Source of the DNA: an uncultured Geobacteraceae bacterium | GTDB taxonomy: Bacteria > Desulfobacterota > Desulfuromonadia > Geobacterales > Pseudopelobacteraceae | DNA length: 11,238 nucleotides | Assembly (NCBI GenBank): GCA_903879825.1 | Contig: CAIRND010000051.1 | Span: 1-11,238 of the forward strand | Direction: 5' to 3' | Shown here: in pieces, positions 1 through 7,417 of the stretch | Position numbering within the stretch: position 1 is the stretch's first letter | Layout of the letters: each line of letters begins with the position of its first letter | The notes under the pieces: generated by a model | The model's database searches: none | Told to the model about the DNA's origin: nothing | What the model saw: only the letters and a program-made list of their open reading frames with translations | Made by a program: the position numbers and the translations under genes

Positions 1-102
1 ACATCCACCAGTCGGAACTGGGATCGACCTGAAGTAGTCACACTCAATCACACCAGAAAGAACAAAGATCAAGCTATTCTGGAGTTGAAAGAAGCGGCTT
101 AA
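1..102 (+). CDS. 3' end of an unidentified protein (33 residues visible)
   Basis: Frame 1 is open from the window edge to a TAA at 100-102 and reads as a hydrophilic, protein-like C-terminus ending ILELKEAA. I do not recognise the family. Its abrupt junction with a barrel gene that has lost its 5' half makes a transposase or another mobile-element protein possible, but no terminal inverted repeat could be identified between 103 and 128. Frame 3 is also open here (from 33), but it reads as Ser-rich low-complexity sequence and looks like a shadow. The call rests only on the open frame and its composition, so confidence is low. Confidence 0.35.
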   Translation, partial: TSTSRNWDRPEVVTLNHTRKNKDQAILELKEAA

Positions 103-128
103 CAATCGAGACAAAGGCGACAACTCTA

Positions 129-572
129 TTGACAACGACCGCCGGCGGCTATGACAAAAACCATTCGGTAAATTTCGGTGACGGTCAGACAGATCTGGTT
201 GCAGAGCTGTATCTCTTCAAGCTTATGCCACAGATTTCTTTCGATGCAGTGATCAAATACGCCGTCCGTTTCCGCAACCCGGACAGCGACGTCACTCCCG
301 GCAACGAATTTTCAGCAGAGGGCCTGGCCACCTGGCGCCTGGCAGAAAAAATACGGATCGGCCCGGCCGTAAATTTTATCATTGGCGAAGACAATAAAAA
401 AGGTGGTAAAACCGTCACTGATAGTGGACTTATGCGCCTTTCAGTCGGTGGTGAAATTTATTATGGCCGTTTCGATCATGTGAAAATATCTCTGGCTGCC
501 TACCAGGATGTACTGAGCCGCAATACGACAGAAGGAGTACTGGTGATAAGTCGCTTTGTCATCAGGTTCTAA
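129..572 (+). pseudogene. 5'-truncated outer-membrane beta-barrel, resembling the phenol MetA-pathway family
   Basis: The 147-residue frame shows alternating hydrophobic/polar strands, a GQTDL turn near residue 19, a strand pair with NEFSAEGLATWRL and GPAVNFIIG, and a C-terminal ...VISRFVIRF. A terminal Phe on the last strand is the BAM recognition signal of outer-membrane proteins. The GQTDL motif and strand pattern resemble the MetA-pathway-of-phenol-degradation family (PF13557), thought to be outer-membrane channels; those proteins are about 250-300 residues. There is no signal peptide and only a TTG at 129 as a possible start. The upstream frame stays open to 33 without a credible start, so the 5' half appears to be missing, replaced by the unrelated frame ending at 102. 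The stop is 11 bases before the 7-TM kinase gene, so the two were probably co-transcribed. The substrate is unknown. That this is the 3' part of a barrel gene is likely; the exact family is less sure. Confidence 0.65.
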
Positions 573-583
573 CGGATATATTC

Positions 584-2053
584 ATGAAACTTGATACACC
601 CTCAATTATTGCCATCAGTATTGTTGTCGATTTTGTCCTTGTACTGATGCTGCTTCACACCTGGCGCACCCGTACGACTTATCCCGGTTTCGTTGTCTGG
701 ATGATCGGTACCGCCTGCTGGTCGGTCGGTTCTCTGCTTAATTTGATGCTGCCAGCTTTGCAGCCCCAGTTTATTCCGAAAATTATTGGCAATGGCTTGA
801 TAATGTTGCACCCGTTGTTGTTATACGAAGGAATACGGCGGTTTCATGGAATCCGCAGGCGCTGGTGGGGCACTCCGCTTAATACTGCTGTGGTAGCAGC
901 AGGTGTATTTTGTATGCTCTACTTTTTCTATGTCTCAGAAAACATCGTTGCACGGATAATCGCTATCAATCTTGTTGCGGCATTCCTTTTTGCCCGCACC
1001 TCCATTGAACCGCTCTTTTATGCCCGTATCCGCCGTTACTCTATGCAGTGGCTGTTGTCAGTCTTTCTGCTGCCTTTGATCGTTCTGGTTTTTGCCAGGG
1101 CTTGGTATCACATCTTTTCTGCATCGCTGTTTGTAAGTTTTTCCGGTGCGTTGTCCCAGGATGCTATCCTGCGCTGGATTATGTTTTATGGCATTATCGC
1201 CGAACTGGCTATCGCCTACAGCTATCTGTCGCTGACCACCGATCGAATTGAGGAAGAACTGCGTAACGAAAAGTTGAAACTGATGAAAACTATCCATATG
1301 AGTGACTGCTATCAGGCACAACTTCAGGATTTGAATAGCGAAATCAAGAGTCAGAGTGAAGTACAAGAGCGCTTTCTGGATTTGGTTTCCCATGAATACC
1401 GTACACCATTGGCTATTATTCAGACGAATATCGACATTATGGAACTAAAAGAGCGACAGGCCGGTCAGGACATTTCCCCGACGTTGAATAATATGCAGCA
1501 TGCCGTTGATCGGCTGGTTGATGTTTTTGATGCAACCCGGCGACGCAAAGATCTTGGTATGATTAATCTCAAGCTGGTATTTGATACAATAGATGTTGAA
1601 CAACTTATAAAAGGAACTTTGGTTTCAGCAACATCCTTCTGGGGAGATCGTTTTATCTTTCTGAACAGTCAGCCCCTTGACTGCAAAGTTTCTGCTGACG
1701 GTCGTCTGTTACGGACAGTCCTTTTAAATCTGCTGGACAATGCCGCCAAATACTCGCTTCCGGATATCCCGGTTACGCTACACGTTGGCATAACGGGTGA
1801 CCTGCTGGAAATTTCTGTTCACAACCATCCCTTTGCACCACCGCCGGTCGACAGCGAAACACTCTTCGAAAAATTCAGTCGTGGTTCAAACAGTGCGGGT
1901 ACTGGTGGGACTGGTCAGGGACTCTATCTGGCTCGTGGAATTGTAGAACAGCATGGCGGCAGTTTGGCGTTGACAGTTGACGAACGTGGTGATGTTGTTG
2001 TCCTGCTACTGCTGCCGCTGGCGGTCGTAATGGATGATACCCAATCCTGCTGA
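584..2053 (+). CDS. 7-TM membrane-bound sensor histidine kinase (HK1)
   Basis: A 489-residue sensor kinase. About seven hydrophobic segments can be seen (roughly residues 6-25, 36-58, 67-83, 97-118, 120-140, 154-178, 193-217), with no sizeable periplasmic loop, so the input is probably sensed in or at the membrane. A charged, probably coiled-coil linker (about 218-262) leads to a HisKA domain with the phosphoacceptor His270 in SHEYRTPL. The HATPase domain follows, with N-box Asn386 in LLDNAAKYS and a G2-like GTGQGLYL at 443-450. The usual G1 DxGxG is replaced by HNHPFAPPP around Asn414. There is no receiver domain. The ATG has only a weak GGA upstream, and the gene lies 11 bases after the barrel gene, which suggests read-through transcription. 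The transmitter is about 90% identical at DNA level to that of the CHASE kinase downstream (162 of 180 bases counted over 1621-1800). The likely partner is the receiver of HK3 or the OmpR-type regulator; this is inference. Confidence 0.9.
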   Translation: MKLDTPSIIAISIVVDFVLVLMLLHTWRTRTTYPGFVVWMIGTACWSVGSLLNLMLPALQPQFIPKIIGNGLIMLHPLLLYEGIRRFHGIRRRWWGTPLNTAVVAAGVFCMLYFFYVSENIVARIIAINLVAAFLFARTSIEPLFYARIRRYSMQWLLSVFLLPLIVLVFARAWYHIFSASLFVSFSGALSQDAILRWIMFYGIIAELAIAYSYLSLTTDRIEEELRNEKLKLMKTIHMSDCYQAQLQDLNSEIKSQSEVQERFLDLVSHEYRTPLAIIQTNIDIMELKERQAGQDISPTLNNMQHAVDRLVDVFDATRRRKDLGMINLKLVFDTIDVEQLIKGTLVSATSFWGDRFIFLNSQPLDCKVSADGRLLRTVLLNLLDNAAKYSLPDIPVTLHVGITGDLLEISVHNHPFAPPPVDSETLFEKFSRGSNSAGTGGTGQGLYLARGIVEQHGGSLALTVDERGDVVVLLLLPLAVVMDDTQSC

Positions 2054-2141
2054 CCGATTCCGCATTTGACGTTGGTTGCTGTTATGCAGATCAATACTGT
2101 CACTTCGACAAATTTCCACTTCTATAGTCCAATCAATATTT

Positions 2142-2207
2142 TGTACCATTTCGTTGCAATACGTTCTAATTCGTGGGTGGAATGCAGGTGAACATTACTT
2201 GTATACT
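2142..2207 (+). promoter_or_regulatory. Activator-type promoter: four 10-bp direct repeats plus -10, copy 1
   Basis: Four consecutive decamers start at 2142, 2152, 2162 and 2172: TGTACCATTT, CGTTGCAATA, CGTTCTAATT, CGTGGGTGGA. Exactly 20 bases later comes TATACT (2202-2207). There is no good -35 at the usual distance, which fits an activator-dependent promoter. The same layout recurs at 4943 and 8508. Transcription would start near 2214, giving a 15-base leader to the ATG at 2229. A direct-repeat site of one helical turn is the binding mode of OmpR-family regulators, and such a regulator is encoded at 6155. The protein that binds here is inferred. Confidence 0.72.
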
Positions 2208-2220
2208 TAAGCTGTACAAG
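2198..2220. repeat. Inverted repeat CTTGTA-N11-TACAAG over the -10 and ribosome-binding site
   Basis: Perfect 6-base arms at 2198-2203 and 2215-2220. The left arm overlaps the start of the -10 TATACT and the right arm overlaps the start of the AAGGAG (2218-2223) of the binding-protein gene. It could be an operator for a second regulator. It is absent from the related promoter at 4943, so it may be fortuitous. Confidence 0.3.
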
Positions 2221-2228
2221 GAGATGTT

Positions 2229-3047
2229 ATGCTGACATACGAAAAAAATAAAATGACCAGCCTCACCTTTGGCTGCCTGCTGCTCGTGCTATGCAGTCTC
2301 GGCAGTGCAACTGCGGCCGGGCCGGACTGCTCGCGCCCCTTTACGTTGGCTCTGCACGAGCACGGCCAACTCTATTCTGCCGATACTAATGCCGGAATAG
2401 ACAAGGATTTTGCCGATGAACTGATCCGTCGGAGTGGCTGCAAAATCAATGTTAACGTGATGCCGCGGGCTCGCATTTGGCAACTGATCGAGTCCGGTGC
2501 GCTTGATTTCAGTCTTTCCGGTATAACCAATATCGAGCGCAACCGCTTCGCTGCCTTCGCCTGGTACTTCAGTAACAAATATTATCTGCTGGTACGTAAG
2601 GATGCCAATGTGAAGCAGTTGGCCGATGTAGAGCGTAGTAACCATTTTCAACTCGGAGTTATCCGCAGTTTTCGTTACAGCGAATCCGCTAACCGTTTAG
2701 TAGACAAGCTGAACACCGTCAACCGTGTCAGCCAGGCAAATGATCTTGCTCCTCTGTATCAGACATTGTTCCTCAACCGTATCCAGGGGATGATCATAGA
2801 ACCATTTGACACCCCTGCTCTGGAAGAAAAGAAGCTCCATATATTAACTAAACTCGTCGAATTCAACGATCCGGCAGTGCCTCACGGCCTCATCATGTCC
2901 AAGAAATCTCTGTCACCTGCGGAACAGAAAAAATGGCGGGATCTTGTTAACGTCATGCGTTCTGATGGAACTGTACGCCGGATTTTCGAAAAATATTTCA
3001 ACGCCGATATCGCTGCTGCAATGACCAATTTCCAGACACCTCCATGA
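2229..3047 (+). CDS. Periplasmic solute-binding protein, family 3 type, probable sensory partner of HK2
   Basis: A 272-residue protein with a signal peptide (hydrophobic stretch about residues 12-29, likely cut after SATAA at residue 30) and a type II periplasmic-binding fold of the SBP_bac_3 kind. Visible features are FTLALHEHGQLYSA at the first strand, GIDKDFADELIRRSGC, the family-like LIESGALDFSLSGI segment with IERN, and a C-terminal MRSDGTVRRIFEKYF helix. Cys34 and Cys71 could form a disulphide. Length is normal for the family. The ATG at 2229 has a strong AAGGAG (2218-2223) five bases upstream; the next Met (residue 9) lacks this. No ABC permease or ATPase gene is nearby. The stop overlaps the start of the CHASE kinase by 4 bases (ATGA), so the pair is probably translationally coupled. 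This suggests that the protein delivers a ligand to the kinase rather than to a transporter. The ligand cannot be read from the sequence; amino acids and small polar solutes are usual for the family. Confidence 0.82.
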   Translation: MLTYEKNKMTSLTFGCLLLVLCSLGSATAAGPDCSRPFTLALHEHGQLYSADTNAGIDKDFADELIRRSGCKINVNVMPRARIWQLIESGALDFSLSGITNIERNRFAAFAWYFSNKYYLLVRKDANVKQLADVERSNHFQLGVIRSFRYSESANRLVDKLNTVNRVSQANDLAPLYQTLFLNRIQGMIIEPFDTPALEEKKLHILTKLVEFNDPAVPHGLIMSKKSLSPAEQKKWRDLVNVMRSDGTVRRIFEKYFNADIAAAMTNFQTPP

Positions 3048-4873
3048 CCCAACTTCGACCATTTTTCCTGCCGTTACTGGTTCTTACCACCATGCTCTCT
3101 GTCACTTGGCTCGCCTGGGATCACGAACAACAAAACTCACGCATGGCATTACGCTCCCAGTTTGATTTCTTACTGCGTGAGACCGTCAGCCATGTTGAAC
3201 AACACATCTCAGGCCACGAGCAGATGCTCCGTGGTGTGCAGGGCCTGTTTGCAACTACTGATATAAAGGATCAAAGCAACTTCCGTGAATATATAGATTC
3301 GCTCCAGCTTGACGCCAATTTTTCCGCTATCCGGGCAATCGGCGTTATCGAGTTAATATCGGAGGCGCACAAAAAAGGACAAGTTGCCGCCATGCGCCGC
3401 CTCGGGAGCACCACCTACGCCATTAAACCCGCGGGGCAGAGAAAAATATATACTCCTATCATCCCGCTTGAGCACTCCGCTGGCAGTAAATTCACTCTCT
3501 CTGGACTCGACCAATGGACTGATCCGGTCAGGCGGTCAGCAATGGAGAAGGCACGCGACTCCGGTGTGCCGGCAATTTCCGGCATGGTTCAGTTGGCTGT
3601 AGATAACGAGGCCGTTGTACAACCCGGCTTCATAATGTATCTGCCGATCTACGCCAGAGGCCGACGGCATGACAGTGAGACTGCGCGCCGCTCCCACCTG
3701 ATCGGATGGGTTTTTGCCGAGTTCAATATGCATAACCTGATGGCCAGCCTTTACGGCGAAAAACTGCCGGGGCTCGCCTTGGCTGTTTACGATGATGTCG
3801 AACCCTCCGCCTCAAAACTCCTTTACAGCTCGGTTAGTGGCGCTGTCCCGCACGGACCCTCAACCATCTTCGCTAATGAGTATTTTGTTGTTGCCGGACG
3901 CTCCTGGATGCTCTCCATGAGCACTCTGGAAAACTTCGATGCCCGCTTTGGTCGCAACGCAAAATTGCTGATAGTCATAGCCGGAGCCAGCCTGAGTCTT
4001 ATACTTGCTCTGCTTGCCTGGTTGTTGGCAAATGGCCGGGAACGTGCGCTACGACTGGCCACAACCATGACGGGGGAATTGCACAGACAAATCGATGAAT
4101 ACCAAGTTGTACAGACACTTCTAAAGCAGGCCAATAGCACCGCCGAATCGGCTAATAGTCGGATCAAGAAACAGAGTGAAATACAGGGACGCTTTCTGGA
4201 TATGGTTTCACACGAATACCGGACCCCACTTGCTATCATTCGAACAAATGTTGATATTATGGAACTGAAAGAACAGCAGAGCGGCCACGGTGTTTCAAAG
4301 TCGCTGAACAATATTCAGCACGCTATTGATCGTCTGGTGGATGTTTTTGAGGCTACCCAGCGGCGGAAAGATCTTGATATGGTTAATGTCAAGCTGGTCT
4401 TTGAAACAATCGATATTGAGCAACTCATAAAGGGAACACTGGTTTCGGCAACAGCCTTCTGGGGAGATCGGTTTGTCTTTCTGAACAACCAGTCTCTTGA
4501 ATGTAATGTTTCTGCTGACCGCCGTCTGTTACGGACGGTCCTTTTAAATCTGCTTGACAATGCCGCCAAATACTCGCCTCCAGATATCCCGGTTACGCTA
4601 CACGTTGGCATAAAGGGTGACCTGCTGGAAATTGTTGTTCACAACAATACCTTCGCACCGCTACCGGCCGATAGCGAAGTACTCTTCCAGGAATTCAGTC
4701 GTGGTTCAAACAGTGCGGGCACTGGTGGGACTGGCCAGGGGCTCTATCTGGCTCGCGGAATCGTAGAACAGCATGGTGGCAGTCTGATACTTACGATTCA
4801 CGAACATGGGGATGTTGTTGCACTGTTACGCCTGCCGCTAACGGATGCGTCGGTGGAACCACAACAGATCTGA
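3044..4873 (+). CDS. CHASE-domain sensor histidine kinase (HK2)
   Basis: A 609-residue membrane kinase. TM1 (about residues 8-25) and TM2 (about 308-328) flank a periplasmic region with CHASE-domain hallmarks: GVQGLFATTD at 64-73, FREYIDSLQLD, a strand with IRAIGVIELI, GFIMYLPIY, and GWVFAEFN near 221-228. CHASE domains bind small extracellular ligands. A helical linker leads to HisKA, with phosphoacceptor His390 in SHEYRTPL. The HATPase domain has N-box Asn506 in LLDNAAKYS and GTGQGLYL. The G1 box is degenerate, with HNNTFAPLP around Asn534. The start overlaps the stop of the binding-protein gene, which supports a shared operon and a possible second input via that protein. The transmitter aligns without gaps to HK1 at an offset of 2820 bases, and the similarity runs about 20 bases past the stop codon (GATT.C.CATTTG). 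Confidence 0.92.
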   Translation: MTQLRPFFLPLLVLTTMLSVTWLAWDHEQQNSRMALRSQFDFLLRETVSHVEQHISGHEQMLRGVQGLFATTDIKDQSNFREYIDSLQLDANFSAIRAIGVIELISEAHKKGQVAAMRRLGSTTYAIKPAGQRKIYTPIIPLEHSAGSKFTLSGLDQWTDPVRRSAMEKARDSGVPAISGMVQLAVDNEAVVQPGFIMYLPIYARGRRHDSETARRSHLIGWVFAEFNMHNLMASLYGEKLPGLALAVYDDVEPSASKLLYSSVSGAVPHGPSTIFANEYFVVAGRSWMLSMSTLENFDARFGRNAKLLIVIAGASLSLILALLAWLLANGRERALRLATTMTGELHRQIDEYQVVQTLLKQANSTAESANSRIKKQSEIQGRFLDMVSHEYRTPLAIIRTNVDIMELKEQQSGHGVSKSLNNIQHAIDRLVDVFEATQRRKDLDMVNVKLVFETIDIEQLIKGTLVSATAFWGDRFVFLNNQSLECNVSADRRLLRTVLLNLLDNAAKYSPPDIPVTLHVGIKGDLLEIVVHNNTFAPLPADSEVLFQEFSRGSNSAGTGGTGQGLYLARGIVEQHGGSLILTIHEHGDVVALLRLPLTDASVEPQQI

Positions 4874-4942
4874 ACGATTGCACATTTGGTGTTGCTATCA
4901 CTTGTTTCCAAGGGTTGTTTTTTTATAAACCTTCTTTATCTC

Positions 4943-5008
4943 AGTTTCATTTCGTTCCAATTGGTTCCAAAACATGGGTGGTTTGCAGGAGGTGATTGCT
5001 TGTATACT
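4943..5008 (+). promoter_or_regulatory. Activator-type promoter: four 10-bp direct repeats plus -10, copy 2
   Basis: Decamers start at 4943, 4953, 4963 and 4973: AGTTTCATTT, CGTTCCAATT, GGTTCCAAAA, CATGGGTGGT. Twenty bases later comes TATACT at 5003-5008, identical in hexamer and spacing to copy 1. No convincing -35 is present. The start of transcription would be near 5015, leaving about 38 bases of leader before the HK3 ATG. It drives the receiver-kinase/regulator operon, so binding by the regulator encoded in that operon would be autoregulation (inferred). Confidence 0.72.
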
Positions 5009-5052
5009 TCTATTGCAAAAGAGGAAATTCATCACCACGATAAGGGCAACCA

Positions 5053-6165
5053 ATGGACGTACTGATTGCTGAAGATGATATCTCACAGCGACTAATGTTG
5101 ACAATTCTGTTGACGGAGTGGGGTTATAACGTCATATCTGCAAAAGACGGAGAAGAGGCGTGGAGAATCCTGTGCGAGCCGGTGCATCCGCATCTGGTCA
5201 TTCTCGACTGGATGATGCCGGGTATCGAAGGGCCAGAGATTGTTCGGCGGCTGCGGGAGAGGGAACCTAACGAGCCTTATTATGCCATCATTATGACTTA
5301 TCTCAGCTGTAAAGCTTCTGCAGCGACTGCGCTTAATTGTGGCGCTGACGATTTTGTCGGGAAGCCATTTGATGTTGGTGAATTGCAGGCGCGGGTGGCG
5401 ATAGGAGAGCGTGCCTGCAGATGCCTAATCCGGCTTCAGGAATTAAATAGTCGGATTCACGGACAGAGTGAGGTACAAGAGTCCTTTCTAAATATGATGA
5501 CCCACGAATACCGCACACCACTGGCCATTCTTCAAACTAATCTGGATATCATCGGACTTAAAGAACTACAGGCCGGTCGCACACCGTCATCGTCGTTGGG
5601 CAAGATGCAGCGAGCCATTGATCGGCTGGTGGATATTTTTGAGGCTACCAAGCGCCGACATGGTGTCGAGTTCAAGCAGTTCAACCTGGTGCTTGAAACA
5701 ACCGATGCTGAATGCTGTTTGCGGCAAACGGTTGCTGCAGCAACTGATCACTGGGGCGAGCATTTCTCCTGCCACTTCAATCTGCCAACGGGTCTCCAAG
5801 TATACATTGACCGCAGCCGGATACATACAGCACTTTTAAACCTGCTGGACAATGCCGCCAAATATTCATCGCCGAATATCCCTATTACATTACGAGTCGG
5901 TGTCATGGATGATCGGCTGGAGCTAACCATATTTAATCACTCGTACGCACCGCTTTCGAACGACACTGAAGTACTGTTTCAGAATTTCAAGCGTGGCACT
6001 AACAGCAGCGGCACCAGCGGCACGGGTCAGGGACTCTTCCAGTCTCGAAGCATCGTTGAACAGCATGGTGGTAGCCTGGATCTGCTACTTCTCAGAGGGG
6101 GCAATGTTGCGGTATTGATGCGACTGCCGCTGATAGCTATTCCGGAGGAATCCCATGTCTGCTGA
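5053..6165 (+). CDS. Soluble receiver-histidine kinase (HK3)
   Basis: A 370-residue protein without signal peptide or membrane segment, so cytoplasmic. Residues 1 to about 118 form a complete response-regulator receiver: acidic EDD at 7-9, phosphoacceptor Asp52 in VILDWMMPG, Thr in IIMTYLS, and Lys104 in GKPFD. A short linker (about 119-140) joins HisKA, with His151 in THEYRTPL, and HATPase, with Asn267 in LLDNAAKYS and GTSGTGQGLF. The G1 position carries FNHSYAPLS around Asn295 instead of DxGxG. The transmitter is a more diverged relative of HK1 and HK2. AAGGG at 5042-5046, six bases upstream, supports the ATG. It overlaps the regulator gene by 11 bases. A receiver ahead of a transmitter suggests a relay hub that accepts phosphate from, or is tuned by, HK1 and HK2 before passing it to the OmpR-type regulator. 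That order is inference, since no HPt domain is seen. Confidence 0.9.
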   Translation: MDVLIAEDDISQRLMLTILLTEWGYNVISAKDGEEAWRILCEPVHPHLVILDWMMPGIEGPEIVRRLREREPNEPYYAIIMTYLSCKASAATALNCGADDFVGKPFDVGELQARVAIGERACRCLIRLQELNSRIHGQSEVQESFLNMMTHEYRTPLAILQTNLDIIGLKELQAGRTPSSSLGKMQRAIDRLVDIFEATKRRHGVEFKQFNLVLETTDAECCLRQTVAAATDHWGEHFSCHFNLPTGLQVYIDRSRIHTALLNLLDNAAKYSSPNIPITLRVGVMDDRLELTIFNHSYAPLSNDTEVLFQNFKRGTNSSGTSGTGQGLFQSRSIVEQHGGSLDLLLLRGGNVAVLMRLPLIAIPEESHVC

Positions 6166-6868
6166 ACAAATCCGTATCATCATTGTCGAAGACGACCTTG
6201 TCCTCCGGACAAGTCTTATTGAATATCTGGAGCTGGTAGGCTATCTCGTTACGGGCGCCGGGAGTGGGCGTGAGTTCTATCGTGCTCTGGATACCGGCTC
6301 GTATGACCTGGCCATTATAGACGTCGGTCTGCCGGATCAGTCTGGGTTAGTGCTTGCTACCTATCTGCATACCAACACAACTATGGGCGTCATTATCCTT
6401 ACTGCCAGAGATGGTGAGGAAGATCAGCTCAGCGGTTATGAGTCCGGTGCTGACCTGTATATGACCAAGCCGGTAAGCGCAAAGGTGCTGGCGTTGGCCA
6501 TCGCCAAGCTTGCAAAGCGGGTGAAGCCTCTGGCTGATTCTGCACAAAAGGATGGCATTTCCAATTGCTGGATTCTTGATCAGACATTCTGGACATTGTT
6601 GGCCCCTGATAACACGTTAGTTGAACTTACCTCTCTGGAGCTTGAATTTCTCAAGATACTGATGAAGTCCTCCGGTGACTCTGTCAGTAGAGATCTACTG
6701 GTAAAACAGCTCTACCCAAGCCGTATCGATGATTATTCAGGTCGTGCTTTGGATGCTTTGGTGCGCAGATTGCGCGAAAAAATTTCCAACGTGCCGGGCA
6801 AGCCCAACCCGGTCAAATCATCTTATGGTATCGGCTTCTGCTTTGCCGAACCGCTCTCCTTCAAATAA
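6155..6868 (+). CDS. OmpR/PhoB-family response regulator
   Basis: A 237-residue DNA-binding regulator. The receiver covers about residues 6-118, with acidic EDD at 12-14, phosphoacceptor Asp56 in AIIDVGLPD, Thr in IILTARDG and Lys105 in MTKPVS. The winged helix (Trans_reg_C, about 145-235) shows LTSLELEFLKILM, the recognition helix GRALDALVRRLREKI and the wing SSYGIGFCF. Length is normal for the family. GGAGG at 6144-6148, six bases before the ATG, lies inside the end of HK3, and the 11-base overlap suggests coupled translation. It is the only complete DNA-binding regulator in the window, and so the natural candidate for the 10-base direct-repeat sites at 2142, 4943 and 8508; OmpR-family dimers bind such tandem sites. 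A diverged copy of its last 24 or so codons lies at 8387-8458. Confidence 0.95.
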   Translation: MSAEQIRIIIVEDDLVLRTSLIEYLELVGYLVTGAGSGREFYRALDTGSYDLAIIDVGLPDQSGLVLATYLHTNTTMGVIILTARDGEEDQLSGYESGADLYMTKPVSAKVLALAIAKLAKRVKPLADSAQKDGISNCWILDQTFWTLLAPDNTLVELTSLELEFLKILMKSSGDSVSRDLLVKQLYPSRIDDYSGRALDALVRRLREKISNVPGKPNPVKSSYGIGFCFAEPLSFK

Positions 6869-7003
6869 GCCAGATTCCCCCGTATTCCGCCAATTCCCGG
6901 AGGTTGCCGCTTCACGGCTTATCTGGTTAGCGCTTATGGGAATGGGGGGGGCAAAAAAAACTCCGAGGTTTGGGGTGGAAGGTGGAGAATGAAGCTGCCT
7001 CAG
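6869..7003. other. Convergent intergenic region with G8-C-A8 tract
   Basis: It lies between the stops of the regulator (+) and the first PIN gene (-). It contains eight G (6944-6951), one C, and eight A (6953-6960). Read on the - strand the A-run becomes a T-run downstream of the PIN gene and could end its transcript, but I could not find a convincing hairpin before it. The first 20 or so bases (GCCAGATTCCCCCG) resemble the sequence after the regulator relic at 8459. Confidence 0.4.
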
Positions 7004-7417
7004 CTATCGAATGGATGAGATGAAAGCAGCAGGATTGAGAATGGCAATTGTGCGATATGAACCAAGATCAAGAAGATGGGGATCGCCTGAAATAATGCAA
7101 TGGGCTTTGGCGGCGACAGCACAGGAAACTATCTTTATGTCATCAGGATCTTCAATGATGAGATCGGTGACAGCAGCAGAAGTTACGAGGTTGGAATTGG
7201 CAAGAACAAATTCAATAATATCGGCTTGTAATTGTGTCGAAAATTTGAGTTTTGGGTATGCAACCACCCGGCGCAGCTCTTCCAGCATTTCTTCTGATGT
7301 ATGGTTAACAATGGAGCCATGCCGGACAAGGTCTACTATGCTCCACGGAATGCCGCGCCAGCCGAAGGCCGAAATGAAAACATTGGTATCAAGGACTACT
7401 TTTGAGTGCGCGCCCAT
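7004..7417 (-). CDS. PIN-domain toxin (COG1569-type), pair B
   Basis: A 137-residue PIN-domain protein. PIN toxins are Mg2+-dependent endoribonucleases that usually cleave tRNA, rRNA or mRNA when their antitoxin is lost. Acidic residues expected for the active site are visible: Asp10 in VVLDTNVFIS, Glu47 in EEMLEELRRV, Asp93 in EDPDDIKIV and Asp112 in ISGDPHLL. Length and motif order match the putative-toxin PIN family of COG1569. The ATG lies inside the end of the upstream antitoxin gene (22-base overlap), so antitoxin is translated first. The active site appears complete. The RNA target is unknown. Confidence 0.85.
   Translation of the reverse strand: MGAHSKVVLDTNVFISAFGWRGIPWSIVDLVRHGSIVNHTSEEMLEELRRVVAYPKLKFSTQLQADIIEFVLANSNLVTSAAVTDLIIEDPDDIKIVSCAVAAKAHCIISGDPHLLDLGSYRTIAILNPAAFISSIR

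Noticed and set aside
2182..2201. Conventional -35 boxes in the three operator promoters
   Set aside because: No hexamer near TTGACA lies 16-18 bases before the TATACT/TAAAAA elements; the repeat arrays lie just upstream of that position instead, which favours activator dependence.
6869..6990. Rho-independent terminators between the convergent genes and G8/A8 phase-variable tract
   Set aside because: The A8/T8 run lacks a convincing GC-rich hairpin before it on either strand, and the homopolymers lie outside coding and promoter sequence, so neither termination nor phase variation can be supported.
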